A DNA stretch of 64,000 nucleotides, taken from NCBI RefSeq assembly GCF_037975245.1, contig NC_092565.1:20756499-20820498 (forward strand). The letters are read 5' to 3'. Shown piece after piece: positions 46,551-62,614 of the stretch. Within the stretch, counting starts at the first letter, position 1. Each line of letters opens with the position of its first letter. A program made the position numbers and the translations under genes. Source of the stretch: Apostichopus japonicus (taxonomy: Eukaryota > Echinodermata > Holothuroidea > Aspidochirotida > Stichopodidae). Under the pieces are notes generated by a model. That model did not search any database and had not been told where the DNA came from. It saw only the letters and a list, made by a program, of their open reading frames with translations.

Positions 46551-47057
46551 TTAAAGAAAAGAAGCTACTGACACAGGGCTGAATTTTGTCGTAACAAAGG
46601 TTATTGGGAGAGAGGCTTTGATCAAGTATTTCAAGAGACAGGTATAGGGTCCATTTCTTGTTCTGTACTGAAAACTGTTTAAGTGATTTCCAAGTTGAAT
46701 CCTTGTGCAAAAGTGCTGATCAAGGTCTTGGTATCCCTGTTACATTTCACAGTTGATGTCGAGCAATCAGAGCTTCAGCATGTGACGATGGTTATGCTGT
46801 AAATATGTCCTCAAAATTTTGATTTTAGTATTGCATTTCTTATATTAATTCATTGTATTAATATTTGAGGAATTAATTAAACTAAATTGCCAAAGTTCAC
46901 TTATTACTCAAAATTCAAAAGTAATGGAGATGCAAATAAAGTTAGCTATCAGTAACATTGATGATGTTGTTTTATAATTTATGTTCTGCTTTTTCTCAAT
47001 TTGAATGCATTGCAACTTAAATGGAGAATAAGGTGGCATATTAACAAGGAAAGGGGT

Positions 47058-47412
47058 GATTTAACCAGGAATGAGGTGGAAAATCAGTTTAATATTAACC
47101 AGGATAATGGTGACATCAACCAGGAAATGTTGTTTAATTTAACCAGAAAGGGGTGGAACATTCTGTGATATTAACCAGGATAGTATTAGCATCAACCAGG
47201 AAATGTTGGTTAATATCACAAGGAATGAGGTGAATACCCATTGATATTAACCAGGACAGTGTCAAAATTTCACCACGAAATTTAACCAGGCTTTCCTGGT
47301 TATATCTACCAGGATTTTGTTAAAATCTCATTAACCAGGCAACTTTGTGAAAACAACCAGGATATATAGGGTAGCATATGAACGCAACTCCTGGTGAAAA
47401 TTTCACCAGGTT
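47058..47412. repeat. Cluster of about 13 TTAACCAGG-like motifs
   Basis: TTAACCAGGA, ATCAACCAGGA, TTTAACCAGGC and the inverted CCTGGTGA/CCTGGTTA recur about thirteen times in 355 bp, irregularly spaced. It ends near CACCAGGTTGTTTTTGGAG. The layout resembles the TTAGTCGG clusters at 6812 and 11213 but with a different word. Confidence 0.8.
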
Positions 47413-47461
47413 GTTTTTGGAGTGTAGGCCTATACGTAGGTCTTCATTCGTTATGATTATC

Positions 47462-47645
47462 AAATACGTACGTGATAATCACTACATAAGTACGTAGTAA
47501 TTATTACGTACGTACGTAATAACACTACGTACGTACGTAGTAATTATCACGTACGTACGTGATATTACTACGTACGTACGTAGTATTATCACGTACGTAC
47601 GTGATAATTATTACGTACGTACGTAGTATTATTACGTACGTACGT
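47462..47645. repeat. Right subterminal array of ACGTACGTACGT palindromes at 21-22-bp spacing
   Basis: Perfect 12-mers start at 47506, 47527, 47549, 47570, 47591, 47613 and 47634, and two decayed ones at about 47462 and 47484. Spacings are 21 or 22 bp, close to two turns of B-DNA. Each site is self-complementary and carries three CpGs in otherwise AT-rich sequence. The bases around the sites alternate between TTAC..GTAA, CTAC..GTAG and TCAC..GTGA versions. Confidence 0.95.
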
Positions 47646-47684
47646 AATAATTTTTTTTTAACCATGTCCTCTCTAGGTCTTCGT

Positions 47685-50600
47685 ATTCAATACTAATTCT
47701 GCGCTTAAAGTCACCCTCTTAGGTTTGACAGTTTCGTATAACGGCGATTATGTTATACCAAGTGGTTAATAAAGATAAATGAGGGCTTGAAAGACACCCC
47801 CTCCCCACCCCCCCCCCCCGCCCTCAGCCACAATCATCATCAGCAAAATTGTTGCCATCACGGGTAACTTATTCTTCATGGGATTTCCTATAAGTCTTCT
47901 TAACTTCGAAAAGGGCAACTACCATGGAATAACAAAAAAGGCATATGAATGTGTCAGTGTTCTCTCAAGCCAGGCGGACGCTGTCAAATTCACAGTGGCT
48001 TATATTATGACAGCAGTATCATTTAATATGCTATGAGATCATATCAAAACAATCTCAATGTTATAGACTGTAAAATAATGTCAATACCATATCAACAACA
48101 GAAACAGATTAAAGTTGGTCGATCGAATATCTCCTTGGAAGAAGAGAACAAAATTGTTTTTGCAGTTGCCTCAATAATCACCCCATCAATGAAATTAGTA
48201 CCGCCCTCTTCCCAAAATCCTCCAAAATAAGCCCTTTTGACGCCAAGGTTCTCTAGCTCTTTTGTCGCCATTTTTCTTCTTTTATTATTATTTCTTATTT
48301 TGGAAATTTTATTTGGGCAATACTAGACATAAAAAAATATATGTTCTTTATAATAGACTACATTTGAAAACGTGTGCTCATATTAAACTATGTTCAAGGA
48401 TATTACATAAAAATGAAAACTTGTATTTCCCCTCCTCTTTTATCATGTATTTAATGTTCTGGTTATTAAATATATAAATTGTATAGTTGTGTAAATTGTA
48501 TTATTAAAAAGTGAGATTGTAAAAGTTATACATTTTCTCGAGGTAATTTTGTTCGTTATGCGTTCTATCGACATAAAGCTAGTTGGAGGACGTTTGCTAT
48601 ATTCATTTTGTTAACGTAAACACTATCACTATGACTTTACGCGACGATAAGTCCAGGGCAGTTGTTGAACAGCCATTTGAACATATAGCTTTTCTAGTGC
48701 CTTCATAAATATCATTTATTCATACAACCTGCATGTACAATGATACAGCTCCAAATAAAACCAAATATAAACATCTTTTTTTACCATAAATCGTCATATT
48801 TGCCTTTAACATCGTTCCATTCTTAAAATAAGATGCCTCGTTCTTCGGCGTTCATTTCATAATTTGAATTCATTAACTCGTGAAAAGTCTTTCGAGTCGA
48901 ATTGAATTGTTTACATCTGATTTACTAGACTATTGATAAAAAAATTACAATTATTTTTATTCTTTTTCTGATTCTATCCCATCGTTTTATTTTTCCTTAT
49001 ACTTTAAAACAAAAATTCAACTGACATCGTTTATAATGCATATCAATTATTCTCGAGTAGGTAAGTTAACACGAATAGATCAAAGTTAAATTTTTACCCT
49101 CGTAAATTTCATTCTGTTAGTCGTCTAAGGGATCGAGACATATAAATCTCGCGATATTCTTTCTTCTATATAGCAAAGCAGGAGTTAAGTCAAGATATGT
49201 TTATAATATTCAGCGCAAAATATTTTAAATTAGCAGCATTTGTTGAGCATGGATATATCATGTAGCTCCATCAGATAACTACAGCTGGTTGCTATAAGCA
49301 TCGTGTAAAATAGTGACATACTTTACTCCATTAACACTTTATGTCTGCAAGTATGATTTCGCAGGAAATTTACCAAAGAGCAACATTATGATATCTTTAT
49401 TAATATGCTTTGAAACAGGATTTATATATATATATATATCACCTTGCATCAAATTAAAAACGTAATTGTTAGCTTTTTGGATTGGTTCACAATTTAAAGT
49501 GTTTTTGTTTATGTTAAGCAAAATCAATATCTAAATCAGGTAAGACCTGCAGATAAGTTGGCTTTCGCAATTTCAAGGTCAAGGTTACAATCTAATTTGC
49601 ATATAAGAATGTAGCGAAATGTGTTAAAAGATATCAACGCGGGGGTCAGGGCAAGAAAAACTTAGGGAATAAAAAAATAGTCATTCTGACGTCATATAGA
49701 ATATTATTGTTATTAGTACGTTGATTATTAAACAAATAAGTCAAAAAATATGTTTGAGATAAGGCTTCAACGAGAGAGCAAGTGAGTTCTTCCTTATTTT
49801 ATTTTTCACTCCTCTGAATACTATTTCTAAGAAAATTGGCCTTACTGTAACTATCTGGATGTAATAAACTTTCATAAAGCCTTAATTTACTTTCGGGCTA
49901 AAAGCTTCATCTATATATACCTTGGTAAATCGTTAGAAAACTGCCCATCCTAAAGAATTTGCAGGCGATTTTCTGAAATCTGTCAACAATCTATCAACCT
50001 TTTTGGCAATAAAGTTGATTAAGATTCTTAACGTTGCTTTGTAACTGGACGGAACGGTACTTAGAAAATCGTCAATACGCCACGACTATAATACATATAC
50101 AGTGAATGTTGGTTAAATATTTATATGGTACGATTTGCATCAACAGCTGTTTGTCTCAAGGAGACCTCTTTATACATATTCATGAGATGCCATTCTCTCT
50201 AACCAATTTAAAGGGATATTCTGCTGGAGGAGAATGTAACACTTATCCTAAAGAGAAAGAGAGAGAAAAAAACAGGATTCTAATTTTAAACTATTCGTTG
50301 AACCCCTTTTCGAAATCTTGTCCCGAAATCGAGATATGGGTAAATGGAACTCATCTGTTTCGGCTGGCTAAATTCTTCCTGACCCAGGGGAGTGTAGGAG
50401 ATGGTTTGTGAGTTCATGAAGCCAAATGTTTTTCGAAAAGCTTTATTTTCTTATTAGAATATTCTGGTTGATTTATCCTTGAAATATAATACATGTTTTC
50501 AATGTTCTCTGTATTTAGCCTTTATAATAAAAAATCTATTTTTTTGCGCATCTCTTTGTTTGGATTAATGTTTTAAATATGAAAAATAAGAACAAATACA

Positions 50601-51344
50601 GTATGTCAATTGAAATGACATGATGCCACCATGCACTCTGCTGTTACCAGATGAATTTATAAAATATGTACACATTTAAAACAAGCAATAATATCTACGT
50701 CATAAAAACAATGTTATGCATGGATGGATTTGTGACGTAACGATGCAGGTATTTCAAGCACAAGACTTGAAGTCACCATTTTAACTACAAAGAATGGGTT
50801 CCAGACTTCACCATTCATGTAACTATAGGAACGATGATAACAACATCAATTCAAAGGTTTGCACACAAAACAAAGGTTACGCAAAACATAAAATTTGTCG
50901 GACACAAACTGTTCTGTACCAAAGATAATGAACTTGTCAATTAGCAACAATATTCCATACTGTTAAATTCAATCTATCAATGTTATAATGTTCAGCAGGG
51001 GGGGGGGGGGGTATCTTCGAAGATGAAATTGCTTTTTCAGATCGAGTGACATAAAGTTACGACCTTCACACAATATGCAAATTTAAAACATGTTTTGATA
51101 TGAATACAATGAATTAGCAGCATCAACTCTGCTCCTGCGACACGTGCATGTGTGTGTGGAGATGACGTCATCAATGTTCTACAAACAGCAACAAATATGT
51201 ACGAAACTTGAGAATGTTGAAATGTTTATTCACATGTCATCATATTTTTGGCAGATTATATCGGGTAGAAACAAAATACCATATGATTGGATTACGGGTT
51301 TTGGAAGAGGGTTAATCTGGTGAGGGGTGCTGGTGGCGTTTGAG
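47685..51344. other. Unassigned region
   Basis: No gene or element supported. There is a C-run at 47809-47818, a short (TA)n near 49423-49439 and a G-run at 50998-51010. Frames at 48033, 48262 and 50106 (+) are short and without splice or family support. Confidence 0.4.
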
Positions 51345-51430
51345 TTGGCGATGGCGTTGGCGTTGGCGTTGGCGTTGGCGATGGCTATGGCGTTAGCGTT
51401 AGTGATGGCGTTGGCGTTGGCGTTTGCGGT
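51345..51430. repeat. (GTTGGC)n minisatellite
   Basis: Hexanucleotide GTTGGC/GATGGC units with variants (GTTAGC, GTGATG) over about 86 bp. Confidence 0.9.
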
Positions 51431-52092
51431 AGAAGCATCGAAGGACAGTGGAGCATCTGGATTTTGTCTACTTCACTGTAGCCTGGTTTCGTAAAGATGT
51501 GGATGTACTTTTCTTTATTTCTTTGTCATTTCTTAATCCATCATTTTGTCTCTCTTTTGCCTGTTTTATTGCTCTTCGGGGACTTCTATTCTCCAAGTTT
51601 TCTTGTTGATCTTTTTTAGTACTTTCCTCAACCATTCAATTATCTTTCCAATGTATGGCCTGCTCTCTATAGAGCAATTCTTTTGGCACAAAAAGAAATG
51701 TTAATTGTATGTTTGTACTTTAAGTTCCATTTAAACCTCTGTAATACCTTGGTAAAATACTTCTTTTTATACACGAATGGCTTAGCATTAGAGGTATGTC
51801 TCTCTGAAGCAGAATATTGTAAGAAAGACATAGTTAATAGATTTTCAAGGACAAAGAAATATTAGGTTACATCCTGAATAAATGGATTCATTCATATTCA
51901 CGCCTTTGTATTATGAAAAATCCTAGAAACATACTAGTAAGGGCCAAAAACACACTGTTATGGCATACACATAACTATATACTTGATCCTGGCGTCTGAT
52001 TGCCTGAGTGCTTGTTTTTAAATAAATCATTTCCAATCTGTCGAACTTTTAGTTCAAAAAGTTGAAGAATGTTTTCTTTACATTGAATGGCT

Positions 52093-55555
<3,463 letters not shown>

Positions 55556-55590
55556 CTCCTCCTCCTCCTCCTCCTCCTCCTCCTCCTCCT
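55556..55590. repeat. (CCT)n microsatellite
   Basis: About 11 uninterrupted CCT units. Confidence 0.95.
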
Positions 55591-55976
55591 TTTGGACCAA
55601 AATGTTATCTACCAATAAAAGATATTGATAAGAAAATTCCTGAATTTGAAATGGTGCCCAGATATTTATTTAAGGAGTGTTAAATTAGACACTCTCATGG
55701 CTGTATAGACCTATGAATGTAACAGTAAAAATGTGCGGGAGATATAATTGAATTTACTAATATTTTGTTCTGAAATTATCAGAGAGAAAGATCTTAACAT
55801 TCTGACGGCATCTTAGTACGTTTCTATTCAGACCAATAAAAGGTATCGACTTTGGTTATGAAAATTTAAAATAAGTGACATTCCAATATTTGAATCATGT
55901 TCTAGTTATATATTGAAAGCATTAAGTAGGTTTGATGATTTAAAGAAGATAGGTGTACTACAAATACGTGTATAGT

Positions 55977-56594
55977 CAGTGGCGTAGCCAGGATTTTTTC
56001 AGTGGGGGGGGGGCGCTGGGGGCTTGACCATTTCCTGGGAGGGCGTCTTGTTACTATCTAAGCGGAGCGCCACCATGAGTTGGCGCGCAGCGTAGCGGCA
56101 ATTTTAAGCTAAAAGGGCCTCCTAGATCGTTGGAAATGACACTTGCCAGGCCTTGTAAGCTCCTCTTAAGTTTTCTCAACATTTTGAGGTCCCATGTCTT
56201 GATATGGTCATCAAATAGTTTAGTGAAATAGAAACAAAAAAACCAGTCTGGTAAGTTACTTTGAAATATCATGACATATCTTTTGTGAGTTTGACACCGG
56301 CTTTGACATTTTTCGAAAATCTGAAAATTGCGCGTGGAAAATAAGGAAAGATTGACTGGGCTTTCAGCCAAGTAACATACTGAAATGACCGAACTATATG
56401 TCAAACTGACTTCAAAGATTGTGTCTGAATATTATTAGGGTGATAAACTGATTTAAAATCGAGACCATTGAGATCAATGATATATTTTTCGCACATGTAA
56501 TTTTTTTTCGACACCGGAAATCCCAGTGGGAGGGCGACTGGGGGGCGACAAGCTTTCATGGGGGCTGTCGCCCCCCCCCGTGGCTAAGCCACTG
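55977..56594. mobile_element. hAT-like MITE, 618 bp
   Basis: The left end is CAGTGGCGTAGCCAGG; the right end, reverse-complemented, is CAGTGGCTTAGCCACGG. The 8-bp flanks TGTATAGT and TTTATAGT match at 7 of 8 positions, as expected for hAT. Runs of G near the left end and C near the right end extend the inverted symmetry. A 116-codon minus-strand frame (56054-56404) lies inside but shows no transposase motif. Confidence 0.9.
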
Positions 56595-56928
56595 TTTATA
56601 GTTCTATAGAAATATGCTCTTTGAAAAAGACGACTAACGAAGAAAAAACCCTGAAAAGTTGAACCTGAAACAATTTAGAAATGAAAGTGGGATAACCTCT
56701 TGTTTTTCAACAAGAACGGAGGAACTGTATTTCCTTTCTTTCTTTCATTCTTTGAAAGAAAGTAAAACTCAAGGCCCTAAAGAATACTTATTTATATTAT
56801 CGATCAACACGTATAATTGCCAGAGGTTCACTATACGGATATTGACAAGCCTGGTACAACTTGACTGTTGTAGAAAGTGAATACTTTGTGAGGTCCAAAA
56901 CGGGTATAGCTAGCTCCTAGTATTAGAA

Positions 56929-57930
<1,002 letters not shown>

Positions 57931-59300
57931 TTATCTGCATTTGGATACTGCACTGAGATGTTAAAAGTTGTTATATTTTTTGGCTTATCTTTGAATATGT
58001 TCACATGTTCAGAATAGAAACATTGTTTGTAGACATTCATTATACACCATGCATGCAAGCTGTGTAGCAAACCCGGCTATAGACCAAATATGACATCAGA
58101 AGCTGTAAAAATATGGAGCGCCTTCTGTGCCAATTTGTTATGCCCTCGTACAGTGTTACGCCGTCTCACACGATTAATATTTTGTCGGTTCATAACATTA
58201 TGATGTAACTCCTATTAGAGCGTATTATTATTTCGAAAGTATGTTCCTAATGGGTCCGAAAGCAATGCTCATTAAGTTGCCGGAATCACATAAAAAAATG
58301 CTTTTGACATTCCGGCTCTAACATCGCTCTCTTCTTGTGAGTTCTCTAATGTCCCTCATCATGTCTCTGTCCAATACTGATGCTCGGTTTGCTAGCCTAC
58401 ATTTTGCTAGCCTGATGCCAATTAAGTAAGGACCAAGGCACATGACAGTTAGTTTAGGCATTGGCAAGCTTGCACTTAAACCCTTTTTACCACAAACCCG
58501 CGAGGAAGGTAATTTATTTACGGGTTGCCCCCATTTTTCGCCCTCTGATCAATAAATTAACCCCCACCGTACTTCCTCCGAAACAGGTTTTCTTCTGTTT
58601 TTATATTCTCATTTGCTATAGGCAACAAGGTCATTGACAGAAGGAGGAACGCCACCCTATTGGAGGGGGTGAAAAGAAGAGAGCAAATTGATATCCTACT
58701 TAAAAACTCGCCAAAAGAAAGAGCAGCCGAAAGTGGTCACGTATATCTCACAACATTGCTTTAGGTATGTATGTTCTTCTTTCACTTAGCCTATGTTCAA
58801 TTATTCGTTCCGTTTTTTGTAAGGTTAGCCTAGATATATTTGGTTTTAAGTTTCCCCCATGAATGTTTACGAAAAGTAGAATTTTCCTATATAAACCTCT
58901 ATTTGGCTGTATTGAATGAAACTCGGATATCAACTCCATATAGTTTAACAGGAAATGCAAGGTACATAATGGTAATTCATCGGCTAATTTTGGCTGGCAA
59001 TATGGAAACGAAAATATATATAGCTACAAACATACAGGCATTAGTTATGGCTAGGCCAATACTCAAAACGTGGAATAAAGTTGAAACTGGTTATACCGGC
59101 TCGACCTCCCCCACCCCCCCCCCCGTCCCCGGTTCCATTTAATGGAATGCTGTCATGGAGAACACGTCAGTTGTAAACACTGTTATAATTCTATAAAACT
59201 ACATGTGAGCATAAAGGACCTTATACAAGAGAAATAAAGATTTGTATTCATATTGGAACTTTTGAGAATTTCATATATGAATTCAGCTTGTTTATATAAG

Positions 59301-59342
<42 letters not shown>

Positions 59343-60746
59343 ATTATCACAGATCGATACCTCAACCAATTATCAGGTTTCAATGTGTGCTTGGGTATCA
59401 ATTTGCCTCTCAAAATGAGGGGGATTACAGGTGCAGATCGAGGTTGTGTGCCCCCCCCCCCCTGGGGGGCGGGTGGGTGGGAGGAGAGTTGCTCCAAGCT
59501 TCTAATGAAACTAACACCTTTTACGCGTTTGGTTCCTCATGGCTGGCAGCGACTTCTGTGCTTAAAATCCAGGGCTCACCTGTTCCGAGCCGGTGTGCCA
59601 GCTAGACAAATCTATTCCTGCATCAGACCAATGGAATTGTAAGCGGCTCCCTGACCAAACCTGCTTCAACTGAAACTGCGGTGGTTGAATAATGTCGGAC
59701 GAAACATTTAAATGCAGCTACAAAAGCTTAGCCTTGCTATATAGACCTACCGCAGTGTTTCATAATATTTACCGACCTATGTTAGATTACTCTACATTTA
59801 ACGATCAGACCTAATTTTGTCATCGTCACTGACGCTGATAGATTAGATTATTTATAATCTAATGATTGCTGAATACACTTGTTGGTGTTTCCGGAATGAA
59901 CATTTCATGAAAGAGGCCTTGTACCAGTGACATGATCAGAATAATGAAATGTAATTATCAATGAAAGTTCACCAGCACTTTTAATTATTTACTTCATGAC
60001 TGACTCAGATCGGGAGTGGAAACACCAAGTCTCCCTTTGCTGAGTGACGGTAAATATCGGAGAATTTCGCCTATGCATATTCTTCGTTATGATCTGTTGT
60101 AACCAGTGACACGCGCGATAAATGAAATACAGTTATCAAATGAAAGGTAACCGGCACTTTAAATTATTTATGTTTGACTCACGGTATCATAGATGTTCGC
60201 TATGCTGCATATGCAAACATCTGTAAATTTATTACCGCGTTTACACACGCAGTATAACCTTTGATCAAACCGATAAGTTTATGTTAAAATCAGTTGTTAT
60301 GTTTCTGCTTTTTTCTGATTTAAGAACATGATGCGCCACGATCCATCGATACATCTCAAATTTGAAAAGAGACAGTTTTGTCTATAACACGATCATGCCA
60401 GTTCCTTGTTCGTGATTGGCGACTATTTACTTCAAATCGTAAACATGTGCGCAGGAAGAAAATTAAGCCACTTGTTTCTTTCTTCTGTCGAATAGAATTA
60501 CGAAGTACTCCTTTAATTTATGAGGCACACTATATAATGACAAGGCTACAGACGAACTCTTGATCAAGTAATCCGTATTCTGTTTAACTAAGCAGATTAC
60601 ATTTGTTGTATTAAGATAAAGACTTTAACCTGTGGTAAGTTATATTAGCTACCTATCATGATAACCAGTATTATGCTACTGGTATAATGTACCCGGGCTA
60701 TCCCAACAAAATTGCAGTTGAACGGTGGTACTTAACCTAAACCAAA
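57931..60746. other. Region upstream of the SLC7 gene
   Basis: No other gene supported. A (TA)n tract lies at 59305-59339 and a C/G-rich stretch at 59451-59480. The right end should contain the SLC7 promoter and 5' UTR; no TATA box or initiator can be assigned with confidence. Confidence 0.4.
59923..60190. repeat. Diverged direct duplication upstream of SLC7
   Basis: ACCAGTGACA begins at 59923 and about 60102. Both copies continue with AATGAAAT, a TTATCAA stretch, ATGAAAG, CACTTT and AATTATTTA, with many differences. The unit distance is about 179 bp, and it ends about 560 bp before the SLC7 start codon. Confidence 0.75.
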
Positions 60747-61215
60747 ATGGAAACAGCAGAAGAGAATAGATCTGTCAAGTTGAAAAGGGAGATTGGTGTT
60801 TTTGGAGGTGTCGCTGTAAATGTTGGCATTGTGATTGGCTCTGGTATTTTCGTCACACCTAAAGGAGTTCTGTATGGTTCAGGAAGCGTCGGTTTGGCGT
60901 TAGTAATATGGCTGGTCAGTGGAATCTTCTCGCTGGTGGGTGCATTATGTCTCGCGGAACTGGGTACAATGATACCACAACATGGTGGATTGTACGCTTA
61001 TGTTCATTATGCGTTTGGCGCATTTTGGTCCTTTCTCCTGCAGTGGGTTAGTATTGTTATGATACAACCAGGAGCGTTAGCAATATCAGCCATCACCTTT
61101 GCTACATACGCCATCCAGCCGTTTTATCCAGATTTAGACTGCCCACCCCCTCCGCTTGATTTAGACTGCCCACCCCCTCCGCTTGTCATTCGAATGTTGT
61201 CTTTAGTCTGCATCA
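60747..61215 (+). CDS. SLC7 (LAT/y+LAT/xCT-type) amino-acid transporter light chain, exon 1
   Basis: The ATG is in good context (AAAATGG). The frame codes for 156 residues plus one base, ending at donor ATCA/GTAAGT (61215/61216). SLC7 light chains are plasma-membrane exchangers of amino acids, disulfide-linked to an SLC3 heavy chain. LKREIGVFGG and GSGIF (residues 31-35) form TM1, where substrate amino and carboxyl groups bind. VIWLVSGIFSLVGALCLAEL is TM2, TM3 is about 91-122, and QPFYPDLDC leads into extracellular loop 2. Cys132 aligns with the heavy-chain-linking Cys of LATs, and a 27-bp tandem duplication (61131-61184) provides a second at 141. Exon 2 continues in phase. The subtype and substrate cannot be fixed, and downstream exons are outside the window. 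Confidence 0.95.
61131..61184 (+). repeat. Perfect in-frame 27-bp tandem duplication within the SLC7 coding exon
   Basis: Two identical 27-base units each encode DLDCPPPPL. The duplication keeps the frame and adds nine residues, one of them Cys, to extracellular loop 2. The copies have no differences, so it is recent, polymorphic in length, or an assembly artefact. Confidence 0.97.
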
Positions 61216-62488
61216 GTAAGTATCAAATGACTTATGAATGTAATCTATATGTTACAGGGGAGCATTAATGATTGTTTGGGAGGGGTTTTCATATATACAA
61301 ACAATTCCACCCGATATGCACACAGAGAACACAGTTACTACTGTAAATCTTAAAAGTTTTGTAACAAAGTAAAAATTGGATAGAGCTGATAAATCGGTAG
61401 CATGTGCTATTAGGATTACAGTAAGAACTGAGGATATGTGTAATTCCAACAAATCCAAGGAGTCGAGGGGGGGGGGGGTTGATGTTATCACTTGATAGAA
61501 TTAATTATATTGATGAATATAAACGAAATTTCCAATCATTAAAAATAAAACTGTTTTGAAGATGCGATGCCAGAAGGTGTCTCAGAAATTGGGAGACATA
61601 AGCCCAGTCGAGCGAGAACGATTAATTATCTTTTAAAAAATGTAATATTTATAAATCATGTCAGACAAACTAAACACAACCTACATCTGCGAAATGTCGT
61701 AGCCTTAAAGGAATATTACGGTGACGTTATACTGATCTTAAAGTGAAAAAAATAGTTCGCATTGTTAAGTTAAAAGCCTCATCTCAGTATATATATTCCT
61801 GCCTAGAAATTTGGTTGATTGAATGGTAACCAAGTTTGACTGGGTAAACCCTTTCTTTCTTCAGGAAGGGGAGCATAGTGTATGGGTGCACAGTGATGCC
61901 ATCATCGGAGATATTTTTTTTATGATAACCTTTGTACTTTCCCAATTATAATCTTCTTGTTGAACTTGCCTTGACATTTGATACCTTTGGAATGTTTCCT
62001 TAACGGTCAATATTCTCAATATTTAGAAATTGCATCATTAAGGTGCAAGGTTTTGTAGAAATATTACTTCCTCTGTGGACAAATGGTTTGAAAATTATAA
62101 AGGAAATCAAAACCATTTGAGTCCAACTCAATTGCTATGCATGAAGACATCATTTGCTCTGTTGTTGCTAGATGTATTAACAAAAGTTCACAAAATCTGA
62201 AAGCGTCATATTCTTCGTATTGCAAAATACTATGAAATTCACATTTTGTCCTAAAAATGAAAACTTCCCAGCAAGTTTGCTGAGCAATTCACTACAGCAA
62301 TCGGATTATCTCTTTAAATAAAACAGTCGTGTAGCAGTTGGCTGTAAAATATACAGGTTTCCAATAACGTTCCCAATATCATTTGAAACCCTTTGAGAAA
62401 TAAACTTTGGTGATAAATAGTACAATTCAAAGAAAATTTTAAAACTTGATAAATATTAATATTTTTATCCATTTCCCTTTCCTTGCAG
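61216..62488 (+). other. SLC7 intron 1
   Basis: GTAAGT donor at 61216 and CCTTTCCTTGCAG acceptor ending at 62488, 1273 bp long. It contains a G-run at 61469-61478 and no other recognisable feature. Confidence 0.9.
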
Positions 62489-62614
62489 TACTCGTGTCTG
62501 CTGTTAATGTCGTCAGTGTACGAGCAACAAGTTTGGTACAGGACACCTTCACAGTCATGAAGACGGTGGCGCTACTTATAATTATTGTTGTTGGCATTGT
62601 TGAGTTGAGTAAAG
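62489..62614 (+). CDS. SLC7 amino-acid transporter light chain, exon 2
   Basis: A 126-bp exon between acceptor TTGCAG (62488) and donor AAAG/GTAAGA (62614/62615), both phase 1. Spliced to exon 1 it restores the family pattern: the split Ile codon is followed by LVSAVNVVSVRATSLVQDTF and TVMKTVALLIIIVVGIVELS. This is the end of TM4, the SVR..S.VQD.FT..K signature and TM5. The next exon should begin by completing a Gly codon; none was found before 64000. Confidence 0.93.

Larger units (their letters stand above)
44442..47684. mobile_element. 3.2-kb TIR DNA element with 6-bp target duplication
   Basis: The left end reads TACGAAGACCTAGAGAGG then ACATGGTAAAAAAAAA; the right end, reverse-complemented, reads TACGAAGACCTAGAGAGG then ACATGGTTAAAAAAAAA. 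The outermost 24 bases are identical. TTCAAT directly flanks both ends, giving a perfect 6-bp target-site duplication. Inside each terminus lies an array of self-complementary ACGTACGTACGT sites: two on the left and about nine on the right. The interior has no recognisable transposase; it holds a dispersed-repeat copy (about 46400-46550), repeat-like sequence near 45640-46100 and an AACCAGG motif cluster (47058-47412). It appears non-autonomous. The superfamily is not recognised. Confidence 0.85.

Noticed and set aside
56054-56404. 116-codon frame within the hAT-like MITE as a transposase remnant
   Set aside because: No hAT dimerisation or catalytic motif pattern; the element is a short non-autonomous copy.
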